Below, one piece after another: positions 1 through 7,941 of a stretch of 64,000 bases of DNA (position 1 is its first letter; every line of letters starts with the position of its first letter). The position numbers and the translations under genes are program-made. The notes below the pieces were generated by a model that made no database searches, was not told the origin of the DNA, and worked only from the letters and a program-made list of their open reading frames with translations. The stretch covers positions 2,628,501-2,692,500 of the forward strand of contig NZ_CP023548.1 of assembly GCF_002407205.1 (NCBI RefSeq). The letters run 5' to 3'. This DNA comes from Rhodobacter sp. CZR27. GTDB lineage: Bacteria; Pseudomonadota; Alphaproteobacteria; Rhodobacterales; Rhodobacteraceae.

Positions 1-1211
1 ATGGCGCGCAATGCGGCCGGGGTCATCCGGGCGATGGTGGTCCGCTTCAGGAAGTCCATCACCGACAGGCCGCTGGAGAACCGGGCCGAGCGTGCGGTGG
101 GCAGCACGTGGTTCGGCCCGCCGACATAGTCGCCGATCGCCTCGGGCGTCCAGGCGCCGAGGAAGATCGCGCCCGCATGGCTGATCTTCGCGGCCAGCGC
201 CTCGGGGTCGGCCACGCAAAGCTCCAGATGCTCGGGTGCCGCGCGATTGGACAGCGCCGCCGCCTCGTCCAGATCCCGCGTCACGATCACCGCGCCATAG
301 TCGCGCCACGAGGCGCCGGCGATGGCGCGCCGCTCCAGTGTCTGAAGCCGCGCCTCGACCGCCGCCGCGACCGCACGGCCGAAGTCCGCGTCCGGCGTCA
401 CCAGGATCGACTGGGCGCTTTCGTCATGTTCCGCCTGGCTCAGCAGGTCGAGCGCCAGCCAGTCGGGATCGTTGTCGGCATCGGCGATCACCAGGATCTC
501 GGACGGCCCAGCGATCATGTCGATGCCGACCCGGCCGAAGACCCGGCGCTTGGCCGCGGCGACATAGGCGTTCCCCGGGCCGGTGATCTTGTCCACCGGG
601 AGGATGGTCTGGGTGCCGTAGGCCAGCGCCGCCACCGCCTGCGCCCCGCCGATGCGATAGACCGCATCGACGCCCGCGATCCGCGCGGCCAGCAGCACCA
701 GCGGATTGACCACGCCGCCGGGCGTCGGGCAGGCGACGACCAGCCGCTCCACCCCGGCAACCTTCGCCGGGATCGCGTTCATCAGCACCGACGAGGGATA
801 GGAGGCCAGCCCCCCCGGCACGTAGAGCCCCGCCGACGAGATCGCCCCCCAGCGCCAGCCGAGCGAGGCGCCCGCCGCATCCTCCCAGCGGGCATCCTCG
901 GGCATCTGGCGCTCGTGATAGGCGCGGATGCGTTCGGCCGCGAGTTCCAGCGCCGCGCGTTCGTCGGCCGGCACGCGGGCGATCTCGGCCTCGATCTCGG
1001 CTTCGGAAAAGGCAAGGCGCTCCGGCGTCAGCTCCAGCCGGTCGAAGCGGGCCGTCAGCTCGATCACCGCCGCATCGCCGCGCCTGCGCACGTCGTCGAT
1101 GATCGCTGCCACGGCGGCATCGACGTCGGGCGCATCCTCGCGTTTCATGCCCAACAGCGCGGTGAAGGCGGCCTCGAAGCCGGACTCACTGGTATCGAGA
1201 AACTGGGGCAT
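1..1211 (-). CDS. hisD: Histidinol dehydrogenase (3' end beyond window)
   Basis: Catalyses the last two NAD-dependent oxidations of L-histidine synthesis (L-histidinol to L-histidine), a cytosolic zinc enzyme. About 403 codons are visible; the family is usually about 430 residues, so roughly 30 C-terminal residues lie past the left edge. Recognised from the central TGPGNAYVAAAKR stretch, followed by AGPSEILVIAD and the QAEHDESAQS segment of the active-site core. The ATG start at 1211 is preceded by AAGGAG seven bases upstream. It is the last visible gene of a leftward run murA - DUF2948 - hisD, an arrangement common in Rhodobacterales; the grouping is probably transcriptional, since the genes share no pathway. 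Confidence 0.96.
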   Translation of the reverse strand, partial: MPQFLDTSESGFEAAFTALLGMKREDAPDVDAAVAAIIDDVRRRGDAAVIELTARFDRLELTPERLAFSEAEIEAEIARVPADERAALELAAERIRAYHERQMPEDARWEDAAGASLGWRWGAISSAGLYVPGGLASYPSSVLMNAIPAKVAGVERLVVACPTPGGVVNPLVLLAARIAGVDAVYRIGGAQAVAALAYGTQTILPVDKITGPGNAYVAAAKRRVFGRVGIDMIAGPSEILVIADADNDPDWLALDLLSQAEHDESAQSILVTPDADFGRAVAAAVEARLQTLERRAIAGASWRDYGAVIVTRDLDEAAALSNRAAPEHLELCVADPEALAAKISHAGAIFLGAWTPEAIGDYVGGPNHVLPTARSARFSSGLSVMDFLKRTTIARMTPAALRA

Positions 1212-1319
1212 GGCGGAACTCCTTGGCTCCGCCTCCCTTAGCGCGCATCCCCCCTCGTCTCAAGCGGCGCACCGCGCGGGGGCGGTGACACTTTCGCACG
1301 AGACGAAGGCGCGGCCGCG

Positions 1320-1799
1320 TCAGTCCCGATGGTCCGGGACCCGGCCGGAGGGTGCCTCGTAGGGCTTCGTCACATCCTTCAGCGTGACATCGAGCGCCTC
1401 GACCTCGAGCGCCAGCGCGCCATCGCCGGCCAGCACCAGCACCAGACGCCCGCCGCCATCCTCGCCCGGCTCGAACTCCAGCGCGAGAACCGACAGCACC
1501 AGATCCTTGTCATGCCGGTCGAAGCCCTGCGACTTCACCGCGAGCACGCCATCGATCGCCAGCACCGACTGCACACGCTCGTAGGGGCGGCGGTCGCGTT
1601 CAGCCGCCTCGCGATCCTCCCAGCGGAAGCGGTTCACCAGCACCGCAAAGCGCCGGCGGCGCGGCAGATAGCTCATCTCGCCGGCTGGAAAGACCGCATC
1701 CTGAACGAGGGCCGAAATGACGGGCAGGTCGTCGGGCTCCTGCGCACCGAGATAGAGCGGCGACTCGCCCGCCACATCCTCGAACCGGGCATCCACCAT
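1320..1799 (-). CDS. DUF2948 family protein
   Basis: 159-residue protein of unknown function, recognised as the DUF2948 family by its sequence and its position between murA and hisD. Features: N-terminal [12 protein letters not shown], then YLGAQEPDDLPVISALVQDAVFP and the basic stretch MSYLPRRRRFAVLVNRFRWED. No signal peptide or membrane segment is visible, so it is probably cytosolic. The start codon overlaps the murA stop by one base (TGATG), pointing to translational coupling with murA. The 108 bases between it and hisD hold no gene. A role cannot be assigned from sequence. Confidence 0.85.
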   Translation of the reverse strand: MVDARFEDVAGESPLYLGAQEPDDLPVISALVQDAVFPAGEMSYLPRRRRFAVLVNRFRWEDREAAERDRRPYERVQSVLAIDGVLAVKSQGFDRHDKDLVLSVLALEFEPGEDGGGRLVLVLAGDGALALEVEALDVTLKDVTKPYEAPSGRVPDHRD

Positions 1800-3067
1800 C
1801 AGCCGGGAATCCTCCTGATCTGTGCCCCGCAGGCGCCGAGCTTCTCCTCCACCCTCTCATAGCCGCGGTCGAGGTGATAGACACGGCTGACGATGGTCTC
1901 GCCCTCGGCCGCGAGGCCCGCAAGGATCAGGCTGACCGAGGCGCGCAGGTCGGTCGCCATCACCGGCGCCCCGCGCAGCTTCTCGACCCCGGTGACGCGG
2001 GCGGTGCCGCCATGCACCTCGATCTTCGCGCCCATGCGGATCAGTTCAGGGGCGTGCATGAAGCGGTTCTCGAAGATCTTCTCTTCCAGCACCGAGGTGC
2101 CCTCGGCCGTGCACAGAAGCGCCATCATCTGCGCCTGCAGGTCGGTCGGAAAGCCCGGGAAGGGCTCGGTCGTCACGTCCACCGCCTTTACCCGGCCGTT
2201 CTTGCGCGCGACCTTGAGGCCGCGCGGCGTCTCCTCGACCGAGATCCCGGCCTCGTCCAGCTTCTCGCAGAAGGCGCCGACCAGATCGATCCGGCCGCCC
2301 AGAAGCTCCACCTCGCCGCCGCAGATTGCAGGGGCGAGCATGTATGTGCCCAGCTCGATCCGGTCGGTGACCACCGGATGCGTGGCGCCGCCCAGCCGGT
2401 CCACGCCCTGCACCGTGATCGTGCTGGTGCCCTCGCCCTCGATCTGCGCCCCCATCCGGCGCAGGCAGCGGGCCAGGTCGACGATCTCGGGCTCGCGCGC
2501 GGCATTTTCCAGCACCGTCGTGCCCTTCGCCAGCGTGGCCGCCATCAGCGCGTTCTCGGTCGCGCCGACCGAGACGAAGGGAAAGTCCACCCGCGCGCCC
2601 TTCAGCCCGCCGGCCGGCGCCCTAGCGTGGATATAGCCGTCGCGCAGATCCAGTTCGGCGCCCATCGCCTCGAGGGCCTTCAGATGCAAGTCCACCGGCC
2701 GCGCGCCGATGGCGCAGCCGCCCGGCAGCGAAACAACCGCATGACCGTCCCGTGCCAGCATCGGCCCCAGCACGAGGATCGAGGCCCGCATCTTGCGCAC
2801 GATGTCGTAATCCGCGCGGTGGTCGGTCAGCGCATGGGACGAGAGCGCCAGCACCTGCCCGCCCTGCAGGCTGGCCACTTCCGCTCCGAGCGATTGCAGA
2901 AGTTGCGTCATGGTGCGGATGTCGGACAGCCTCGGCGCGTTGGTCAGCGTCAGCGGCTCGTCCGAGAGCAGCGTCGCCGGCATCAGCGCGAGGCAGGCAT
3001 TCTTTGCCCCCGCGATCGGGATTTGCCCCCGAAGTTCGCCATTGCCCCGCACCAGAATCGAATCCAT
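1799..3067 (-). CDS. murA: UDP-N-acetylglucosamine 1-carboxyvinyltransferase
   Basis: First committed step of peptidoglycan precursor synthesis: transfers enolpyruvate from PEP to UDP-GlcNAc in the cytosol. 422 residues, the normal family length. N-terminus [23 protein letters not shown] carries the usual KN substrate site. The flexible loop [11 protein letters not shown] keeps the catalytic cysteine that is the fosfomycin target in this family. The C-terminal half has [17 protein letters not shown] and [14 protein letters not shown], both typical. Ten bases separate it from the small upstream gene, and its stop overlaps the next start, suggesting one transcript with DUF2948 and hisD. Confidence 0.97.
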   Translation of the reverse strand: MDSILVRGNGELRGQIPIAGAKNACLALMPATLLSDEPLTLTNAPRLSDIRTMTQLLQSLGAEVASLQGGQVLALSSHALTDHRADYDIVRKMRASILVLGPMLARDGHAVVSLPGGCAIGARPVDLHLKALEAMGAELDLRDGYIHARAPAGGLKGARVDFPFVSVGATENALMAATLAKGTTVLENAAREPEIVDLARCLRRMGAQIEGEGTSTITVQGVDRLGGATHPVVTDRIELGTYMLAPAICGGEVELLGGRIDLVGAFCEKLDEAGISVEETPRGLKVARKNGRVKAVDVTTEPFPGFPTDLQAQMMALLCTAEGTSVLEEKIFENRFMHAPELIRMGAKIEVHGGTARVTGVEKLRGAPVMATDLRASVSLILAGLAAEGETIVSRVYHLDRGYERVEEKLGACGAQIRRIPG

Positions 3068-3077
3068 CCGCCCGTCC

Positions 3078-3272
3078 TCATTCCGGCGCGTCTTCGGGTC
3101 CCGCCTCGCGGGCCGCGCGCGCCTTTGCCTGTGCCTTGCGCCGGGCCATATTTGCCTTCAGCGCCGCCTTCAACCGATCTTCGCGGCTGGCCGGTGCCGC
3201 CGCGCCCGAACCGGACGGCTCCCTGCCCCCGGCTGCCTTCCCCGAGGTCTGATCCTGCAGCTTTCCACTCAT
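3078..3272 (-). CDS. Small basic protein upstream of murA, unknown function
   Basis: 64-residue protein with a low-complexity polar N-terminus (Gly, Ser, Ala, Pro) and a strongly basic predicted helix, [22 protein letters not shown], ending in an acidic tail. No signal peptide or membrane segment. The ATG has a modest AAAGG ribosome site nine bases upstream. It ends ten bases before murA in the same direction. Small genes of this kind upstream of murA are common in Rhodobacteraceae, which together with the helix composition makes it likely to be real; function unknown. A nucleic-acid-binding role would fit the charge but is a guess. Confidence 0.65.
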   Translation of the reverse strand: MSGKLQDQTSGKAAGGREPSGSGAAAPASREDRLKAALKANMARRKAQAKARAAREAGPEDAPE

Positions 3273-3389
3273 GCCGCCTTTCGTAACGCAGCGGCAAAAA
3301 AGCGTCCAGTTGGCCCTTGCACGGCGATCCGATTGCGTCTAATGACCCGCCACGCCCGGCGCGCACCCCTTGGGGGCCACGGCAGAAGG

Positions 3390-3464
<75 letters not shown>

Positions 3465-4006
3465 TCCTAAACCACTTATATCGCCCAAGCAGTCGCAGGG
3501 CTGGGATACTCCTCGGCCGAACTTGCACACGGCTGAGACGCACCGTCATCGGACTGCGTTGACCTTTGAAACATGGCAACGGCGCCTTCTCCCTGAGAGA
3601 TCGGGCGTCGAACGACACTGCCAATATTCGTCAGGGGACGCATGGTGACCGTGCGCGTCGACGGCACGATCCAGACGGCGACGCTCGCCGACGTGGTTCA
3701 GGTCTCGCCGGAGACCAAGGAGCCGAAGCGGACGAAGCATCCCGTATCGCGAGGCCTCCGACGCCGTGCGGAAGGCTTGACAGAGACTGAGGCAGGAACC
3801 GGCTGGCGGGCCGGTCACCTGCACGGGGAAACAGATCGGGGGCCCCGCCGGGACCTTCTGCCGCCGGTTCGAGAGGCGGCTGATGAAGTGACCCGAGGCG
3901 GACAGCCGGAACCTGTCGAAGGATCGGGAAGCTGCGCACCTGGCAGCGTCCGACCCCAACGGAAGGTCCGTCACGTGCCCGCAAGTGCTTGCAGTTGATA
4001 GTGATT
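3465..4006. other. Gene-poor gap between two tRNA genes
   Basis: 542 bases between convergent tRNA-Thr and tRNA-His with no recognisable gene. A 118-codon rightward open frame (3642-3998) begins with a plausible segment, MVTVRVDGTIQTATLADVVQ, with GC-rich third positions for about 26 codons. After that the codon use stops looking coding. It may be a decayed gene or chance. The stretch just 3' of tRNA-His could be remnant DNA from a past tRNA integration event, but no integrase is present. Confidence 0.5.
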
Positions 4007-4083
4007 TGGTACCGACTCCCCGGCTCGAACGGGGGACCCCCAGATCCACAATCTGGTGCTCTAACCAACTGAGCTAAGTCGGC
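4007..4083 (-). tRNA. tRNA-His (anticodon GTG), no encoded G-1
   Basis: 77 nt including encoded CCA. Acceptor stem GCCGACT/AGTCGGT (G1-U72 wobble), D stem GCTC/GAGC, anticodon arm CCAGA-TTGTGGA-TCTGG, T arm CCCCG-TTCGAGC-CGGGG, discriminator A73. The base before G1 is T, not the near-universal G-1, and position 73 is A rather than C. This is the altered tRNA-His identity known from a large alphaproteobacterial clade. Confidence 0.96.
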
Positions 4084-4137
4084 ACTCGCGGGCCATTTAG
4101 CCCCCGGGCGTGGCGATTGCAAGAGGCGATCTCGGAC

Positions 4138-4623
4138 TCAGAGCAAGATCTCCCACTCCTGCTCCACGACGTCCCGCCCGAAGGATCGCGCCGGATGCGA
4201 GGTCACCAGCCGGAACCCCGCCGAGATGTAGAGCGCCTCGGCCGCGCGCTGGCCGTCGAAGGTCCACAGGCCCATGCTGCGGAAGCCATGCGCGCGGGCG
4301 TGGGCCATCGCCGCCTGCAGCAGCAGCCGGCCGATGCCCTGCCGCCGCATGCCCGGCTCGACCAGCAGCAGGCGGATCTTGGCGATGTCGTCGGTCAGCC
4401 GGGTGCAGAGCAGGCACCCCACGCGCCGACCGCCCTGCAGCGCGATGAAGGCCCGCTCGCGTGCCGGATCGCGCGAGCGGATGAAGCGCGCCACCACCTC
4501 GGCGACGAGCGCCTCGAAGGTGATGTCGAACCCGGCCTCGTCGGCATAGACCTCGGCATGACGGCCGATGATCCAGCCGCCGTCGCCGATTTCGAGATCG
4601 CGCAGGTCCGGTTCTTCGGCCAT
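4138..4623 (-). CDS. GNAT-family N-acetyltransferase
   Basis: 161-residue cytosolic acetyltransferase of unknown substrate. The acetyl-CoA site is in RLLLVEPGMRRQGIGRLLLQAAMAHAR (R/Q-x-x-G-x-G/A motif), with beta-4/alpha-3 upstream and the C-terminal LWTFDGQRAAEALYISAGFRLV typical of GNATs. The N-terminal segment DGGWIIGRHAEVYADEAGFDITFEALVAE resembles the catalytic half of MarR-GNAT fusion proteins, but no MarR domain is present here. I chose the ATG at 4623 because GGAGGG lies nine to ten bases upstream; the frame is open for 16 more codons. Divergent from the DUF6324 gene. Confidence 0.85.
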   Translation of the reverse strand: MAEEPDLRDLEIGDGGWIIGRHAEVYADEAGFDITFEALVAEVVARFIRSRDPARERAFIALQGGRRVGCLLCTRLTDDIAKIRLLLVEPGMRRQGIGRLLLQAAMAHARAHGFRSMGLWTFDGQRAAEALYISAGFRLVTSHPARSFGRDVVEQEWEILL

Positions 4624-4736
4624 TCGTCCTGCCCTCCCCCCGCGATCATGGGGTGCAACGCAGTCCCGCACAAGGCAGCCGCTTGCCAGCGTCGGCGAAC
4701 GGCGCTACGTCCGCGCCAAAGTCAGCGGAGGATCCC

Positions 4737-4949
4737 ATGGGCATCGACAAGCAGAGCGACATCGCGGCGAACCTGCAGATCGGGCCGACTTCGCTCGGCA
4801 TGGTGCGGATCTACATCGAGGGCGACGGCCTGGACCTGCCGCTCGACTTCGATCCCGACGAGGCCGACGAGATCGCCGAGGAGCTGCGCGCCGCGGCCGA
4901 ACGCGCCCGCGCAATGGGCAAGGGCGACGAGTCGCGCCGGAAGAAATAG
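4737..4949 (+). CDS. DUF6324 family small acidic protein
   Basis: 70-residue conserved Rhodobacterales protein: MGIDKQSDIAANLQIGPTSLGMVRIYIEG followed by an acidic segment (LDFDPDEADEIAEELRAAAERAR) and a lysine/arginine tail. No signal peptide. A longer open frame exists upstream, but GGAGG seven bases before the ATG at 4737 decides the start. Its stop codon abuts the convergent mmcB stop with no gap. Function unknown. Confidence 0.8.
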   Translation: MGIDKQSDIAANLQIGPTSLGMVRIYIEGDGLDLPLDFDPDEADEIAEELRAAAERARAMGKGDESRRKK

Positions 4950-5417
4950 TCAGCCGGGCAGGAAGCCGGGATCGCGCATCGCCTGCAGGCGAAGCGCCGC
5001 ATGGCGCGCGAACCCGTGCAGCAGGGCCCGGCGCCGTGCCGGGGCAAGCCGTCCCTCGGGGCCCATGCGCAGGATCTCCGCGTCATAGCCGTCGGCAAGC
5101 ATCAGGCCGGTTTCCTCGGGCAGCAGGCTCGTCGGAAAGACCTCGTCCACCGCGAAGAAGAAGCGGTCGCACCAGTCCAGATAGCCCTGCCACTTGCGGT
5201 CCGACAGGTAATCGGCGCGCGAGGACTTGCATTCGATCACCCAGATCTCGCCCTTCGGGCCCAGCGCCATCACGTCCACCCGCAGCCCCGGCGTCGGCAC
5301 CAGCTCCACGACCGACACGAAGTCGTGGCCGCGCAGGTGGCGGCAGACGCCCCGGGCGAGCCGCTGGCCGGGTGTCAGGGCAACGGCGCCCGGATCGGAA
5401 TGAACTGCGTTCTGCAT
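4950..5417 (-). CDS. mmcB: MmcB-type DNA repair protein
   Basis: 155 residues of the MmcB family (PF06319), a PD-(D/E)xK nuclease-like fold. The family member in Caulobacter is LexA-controlled and needed for mitomycin C damage tolerance. Visible core: LVPTPGLRVDVMALGPKGEIWVIECKSS gives the D...ExK nuclease signature (VDVM, IECK), followed by SDRKWQGYLDWCDRFFFAVD. The start at 5417 (MQNAVHSD) is preferred because a perfect LexA box (5429-5443) lies just upstream; starting further upstream would place the operator inside the coding region. Convergent with DUF6324. Confidence 0.87.
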   Translation of the reverse strand: MQNAVHSDPGAVALTPGQRLARGVCRHLRGHDFVSVVELVPTPGLRVDVMALGPKGEIWVIECKSSRADYLSDRKWQGYLDWCDRFFFAVDEVFPTSLLPEETGLMLADGYDAEILRMGPEGRLAPARRRALLHGFARHAALRLQAMRDPGFLPG

Positions 5418-5428
5418 CCCTGCATCTT

Positions 5429-5443
5429 GAACGAAAGGCGAAC
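5429..5443 (-). promoter_or_regulatory. LexA (SOS) box of mmcB
   Basis: On the coding strand of mmcB the sequence is GTTC-GCCTTTC-GTTC, an exact match to the alphaproteobacterial SOS operator GTTC-N7-GTTC. It ends 12 bases before the chosen ATG, a position that would block a promoter or early elongation. Both half sites are perfect. Confidence 0.8.
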
Positions 5444-5722
5444 AGCTGTCCATCCGCCCACCCGACGTTCGGCGGCGTGGCGGCGACGACGATGGGTCCG
5501 CCTGCTCCACCGGGCTTGCCGAGGTGCCGCTGCCGGCCTATCTAGTGAGGCGGCGGGTTCTGCCCTTCTCGTGAGTGGTCCTTTTCCAGTGGCCGATAAG
5601 CATCTCCGAGGGAGCTGGCTCTGCCAGGGTCGTGGCCCTGGTACCTGGCGACCACCTGACTCTCAGGCTCTCGGGAAACGCATGCCACCACGGCCGCCGC
5701 GGATCCCGCCACTTCTTCCCTG
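5444..5722. other. Intergenic region upstream of mmcB
   Basis: About 280 bases with no supported gene between the mmcB operator and the hairpin downstream of the DUF481 gene. It should contain the mmcB promoter. One short inverted repeat, CCAGGG-TCGTGG-CCCTGG, lies near 5626-5643. The leftward open frames here have no coding character. Confidence 0.5.
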
Positions 5723-5756
5723 CCGGAACGGAGCGGGCTCGCCCGCCCCGTTCCGG
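5723..5756 (-). terminator. Strong hairpin downstream of DUF481 gene
   Basis: Nearly perfect inverted repeat: CCGGAACGG, one mismatch (A/C), GCGGGC, two-base centre, GCCCGC, CCGTTCCGG. It starts 17 bases past the DUF481 stop codon. No T-run follows on either strand, so it is either a non-canonical terminator or a 3'-end stabilising structure. Confidence 0.55.
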
Positions 5757-5773
5757 CTCGGAAGCCCTGAACC

Positions 5774-6646
5774 TCAGAAGCCATAGACCAGCGACACGCC
5801 GAGCTTGTTGTCGGTGCGGATCGCGCGCGCCTCGTTGTAGTCGGTGAGATAGCTCACCCGCGTCGCGAAGGACTCGGTCATCCGGTAGTTCACGCCGAAG
5901 TCGTTGTTGGCGCGAAGCGCCTCGTCCGATTGCAGCACGTCCGTGTCGTTGGTCAGGAACACGTTCTCGTTGAAGCGCCAGAAGAAGCGCGACGAGGCGA
6001 TGTAGCCGGTCTCGGTCTCTTCCCGGTCGTCGCCGAACTCCAGATAGCTCAGGCCGATGCCCGCCTGCACCCGCCACGTCATGTCGGGACGGTTCACGAC
6101 TCGGTAGCCCGGGCCGAAGCCGATGAAGCCGTCGGTCTTCACCCGTTCCTCGATCGGTGTGTCGCCGATCTCGCCCCCGGCGTCCGGATCGTCGGCCAGG
6201 CCGTTGAACTCGGCGCGGCCCAGGACGAAGCCGTAGAACTGCTCGTTGAAGTAGTAGTTGCCCTCATAGACCATGAACAGGTCTTCCTGGTCGCGGTCGC
6301 CGTCATTCTCGGAATAATCGAGCGCCAGCGCGAGGTTCTGGACGAAGGGTCCCTGCGCATGGCGCAGGCGTGTGCCGATGGTCAGGTTCTGCTCTTCCGT
6401 GTTGCCGTCACTTCCGCTGTAGCCAAGCGAGGCGCTGCCCGAAAAGCCGGGGCGGTATTCGGGCGAGCCGAATCGCTGCGTATCCTCGGACGCCTCCAGA
6501 TCCTCCTGCACGTCCTCCTCGATGTCCTCGATGCGCTCGTCGAGCTGGCGGGTGCCGGTGATCGTGCCGACCTGCGCCTGCGCGATGCCGACAGCCATGA
6601 CCAGAGAAACGGCCGCAAGGCCGGCAAGGCGTGTCGTGTCTTTCAT
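5774..6646 (-). CDS. DUF481 outer-membrane beta-barrel protein
   Basis: 290 residues. A Sec signal peptide (MKDTTRLAGLAAVSLVMAVGIAQAQ) with cleavage after AQA sends it to the envelope. A short acidic coiled-coil segment follows (RQLDERIEDIEEDVQEDLEASED), then a DUF481 domain (PF04338) of alternating aromatic beta-strands ending in a C-terminal aromatic residue (SLVYGF), as in outer-membrane barrels. Function of the family is unknown, although induction by alkaline or osmotic conditions is described for some relatives. I use the ATG at 6646, after AAGGGAC; upstream in-frame sequence lacks coding character. The leader can fold so that this ribosome site is paired (see 6651-6711). Confidence 0.88.
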   Translation of the reverse strand: MKDTTRLAGLAAVSLVMAVGIAQAQVGTITGTRQLDERIEDIEEDVQEDLEASEDTQRFGSPEYRPGFSGSASLGYSGSDGNTEEQNLTIGTRLRHAQGPFVQNLALALDYSENDGDRDQEDLFMVYEGNYYFNEQFYGFVLGRAEFNGLADDPDAGGEIGDTPIEERVKTDGFIGFGPGYRVVNRPDMTWRVQAGIGLSYLEFGDDREETETGYIASSRFFWRFNENVFLTNDTDVLQSDEALRANNDFGVNYRMTESFATRVSYLTDYNEARAIRTDNKLGVSLVYGF

Positions 6647-6650
6647 GATT

Positions 6651-6711
6651 TGTCCCTTTGGATGATGCGCCGCGCGAGTTGCGCGGACCCGGTGCGGGTT
6701 GCAAAGGGACA
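6651..6711 (-). promoter_or_regulatory. Candidate structured leader hiding the DUF481 ribosome site
   Basis: On the mRNA strand, TGTCCCTTTG (6711-6702) is perfectly complementary to CAAAGGGACA (6660-6651), which contains the AAGGGA ribosome site of the DUF481 gene. The 41 bases between them hold two more hairpins, ACCCG-CAC-CGGGT and CCGCGC-AACTC-GCGCGG, so the leader can fold as a three-way junction. It matches no riboswitch class I recognise. The rest of 6712-6921 holds no gene. Confidence 0.5.
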
Positions 6712-6921
6712 ACTGGAGGTGGTGAGGAACGTTCCTGACCGGGCCCGCCCGGACAGGGCCCGGGCAGGGACTGTGTCGCATGGGCAACTCGCGCCCCGCC
6801 GCACGGGGCGCTGGCAGAGGCTCAACCGGTTGCGCTGGAACGAGACTCAGCGGCGGCCGGATTTCGGTGCCACCGCGGCCCCGTCAGAACGTGAACTTTC
6901 CCGGGAACAAATCGGAGCGCC

Positions 6922-7254
6922 TCAGCGACGAGACTTGCCGCGCGCCGGAGCCTGGACCAGAACGGGCACCAGTTCGGCCCGAACCGGACGCAGCGGGCGC
7001 TTCGCCCGTCCGCCCGGCGGGGTACCATCCTCGGGATCGGCCATCCGCATGACGGCGATGGCGAACTGCACCCCGGCGAAGACCACCCCGTTGAACATCA
7101 CGAGCATGAGGCCGCCCAGCCAGCCCATGTCGGTCTCGAGCACGAGATGCCAGAGGCCGCCCACGTCGAGGGCCACGAGTGCCGCCACGAAGGCAATGGC
7201 GATGCCGAAGCCGATGAGGACGTTGACGATGTAGAGTCGGACAAGCTGAGGCAT
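6922..7254 (-). CDS. Small inner-membrane protein, unknown function
   Basis: 110 residues with two predicted transmembrane helices, LYIVNVLIGFGIAIAFVAAL and WLGGLMLVMFNGVVFAGVQF, and a basic, proline-rich C-terminal tail (RAKRPLRPVRAELVPV...RGKSRR) that is likely cytoplasmic. The start at 7254 is chosen for AAGGAG nine to ten bases upstream; the longer open frame has no coding signature. Similar short two-helix proteins occur in Rhodobacteraceae without a known role. It stands alone, between nusB and the DUF481 gene. Confidence 0.7.
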   Translation of the reverse strand: MPQLVRLYIVNVLIGFGIAIAFVAALVALDVGGLWHLVLETDMGWLGGLMLVMFNGVVFAGVQFAIAVMRMADPEDGTPPGGRAKRPLRPVRAELVPVLVQAPARGKSRR

Positions 7255-7304
7255 GGTCGGGGCTCCTTGAGACCACGATACCGCCAGCCACGGCTGAAGC
7301 CACA

Positions 7305-7332
7305 GGAATCTGCATGAAGGATGCAGGATTCC
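7305..7332. repeat. Hairpin-forming inverted repeat
   Basis: GGAATC-TGCAT-GAAGG-ATGCA-g-GATTCC: an 11-bp stem with one bulged base and a five-base loop, between nusB and the small membrane protein gene. It could be the terminator of the rib-nusB transcript or an operator of the downstream gene. No T-run follows. Confidence 0.45.
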
Positions 7333-7467
7333 GCCCTTTCTGTCACATGTGCTGAAGGGACGCGGGCCATCCGACTTCCGCTCGGGCGGCCGCAGTCCCT
7401 TCCGCGTCACGCGGGCCGCGATATCGTCAGGCCAACATGGGGTGGCCCGAGTTTGTTCCCAAGCCCC

Positions 7468-7941
7468 TCAGGGCTGGGAAAAGGCCTCGGGGCGTGCCTC
7501 GCGCGCCATGTGATCCAGCACCGCGTTGACGAATTTCGGCTCGCGCCCCTCGGGGAAGAAGGCCTTGGCGATGTCCACGAATTCGTTGATGACCACCTTC
7601 GGCGGCGTGTCGCTTTCCAGAAGCTCCGAGCCCGCCGCCCGGAACAGGGCGCGGATCACCGGGTCGATCCGGTCGATGGGCCATTTCGCCACCAGCGCTC
7701 GATCGGTCATCTGGTCGATGCCGGCCTGCCTGTTCACCGCTCCGCCGACGATGCGGCGAAACACCGAGACATCGCCCTCGGCCATCTCGTCGCCCTCGTA
7801 GACCGCGCCGAAGCGGTGGGTCTCGAATTCCTTCGTGACCTGCTCGACCGTCTGGCCCGAGCATTCCATCTGGAACAGCGCCTGCACGGAATAGAGCCGC
7901 GAGGCGGATTTCATCTGACGCTTGTCGGGCTTCGTCGTCAT
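7468..7941 (-). CDS. nusB: Transcription antitermination factor NusB
   Basis: 157-residue RNA-binding factor that with NusE (S10) binds boxA RNA in rRNA antitermination. All-helical NusB fold: SASRLYSVQALFQMECSG at the N-terminus (the arginine-rich RNA-binding helix), a central DQMTDRALVAKWPIDRIDPVIRALFRAA and the C-terminal PPKVVINEFVDIAKAFF. Its ATG overlaps the ribH stop by four bases, so it is translationally coupled in ribBX-ribH-nusB, a widely conserved grouping. Confidence 0.96.
   Translation of the reverse strand: MTTKPDKRQMKSASRLYSVQALFQMECSGQTVEQVTKEFETHRFGAVYEGDEMAEGDVSVFRRIVGGAVNRQAGIDQMTDRALVAKWPIDRIDPVIRALFRAAGSELLESDTPPKVVINEFVDIAKAFFPEGREPKFVNAVLDHMAREARPEAFSQP

Noticed and set aside
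3642..3998. 118-codon open frame between tRNA genes as a protein-coding gene
   Set aside because: Only the first part has coding-like codon use; no ribosome site and no family. Described as gap content instead.
5538..6077. Leftward frame overlapping the 3' end of the DUF481 gene
   Set aside because: Overlaps the DUF481 barrel in another frame, is Arg-rich, and includes the hairpin region.
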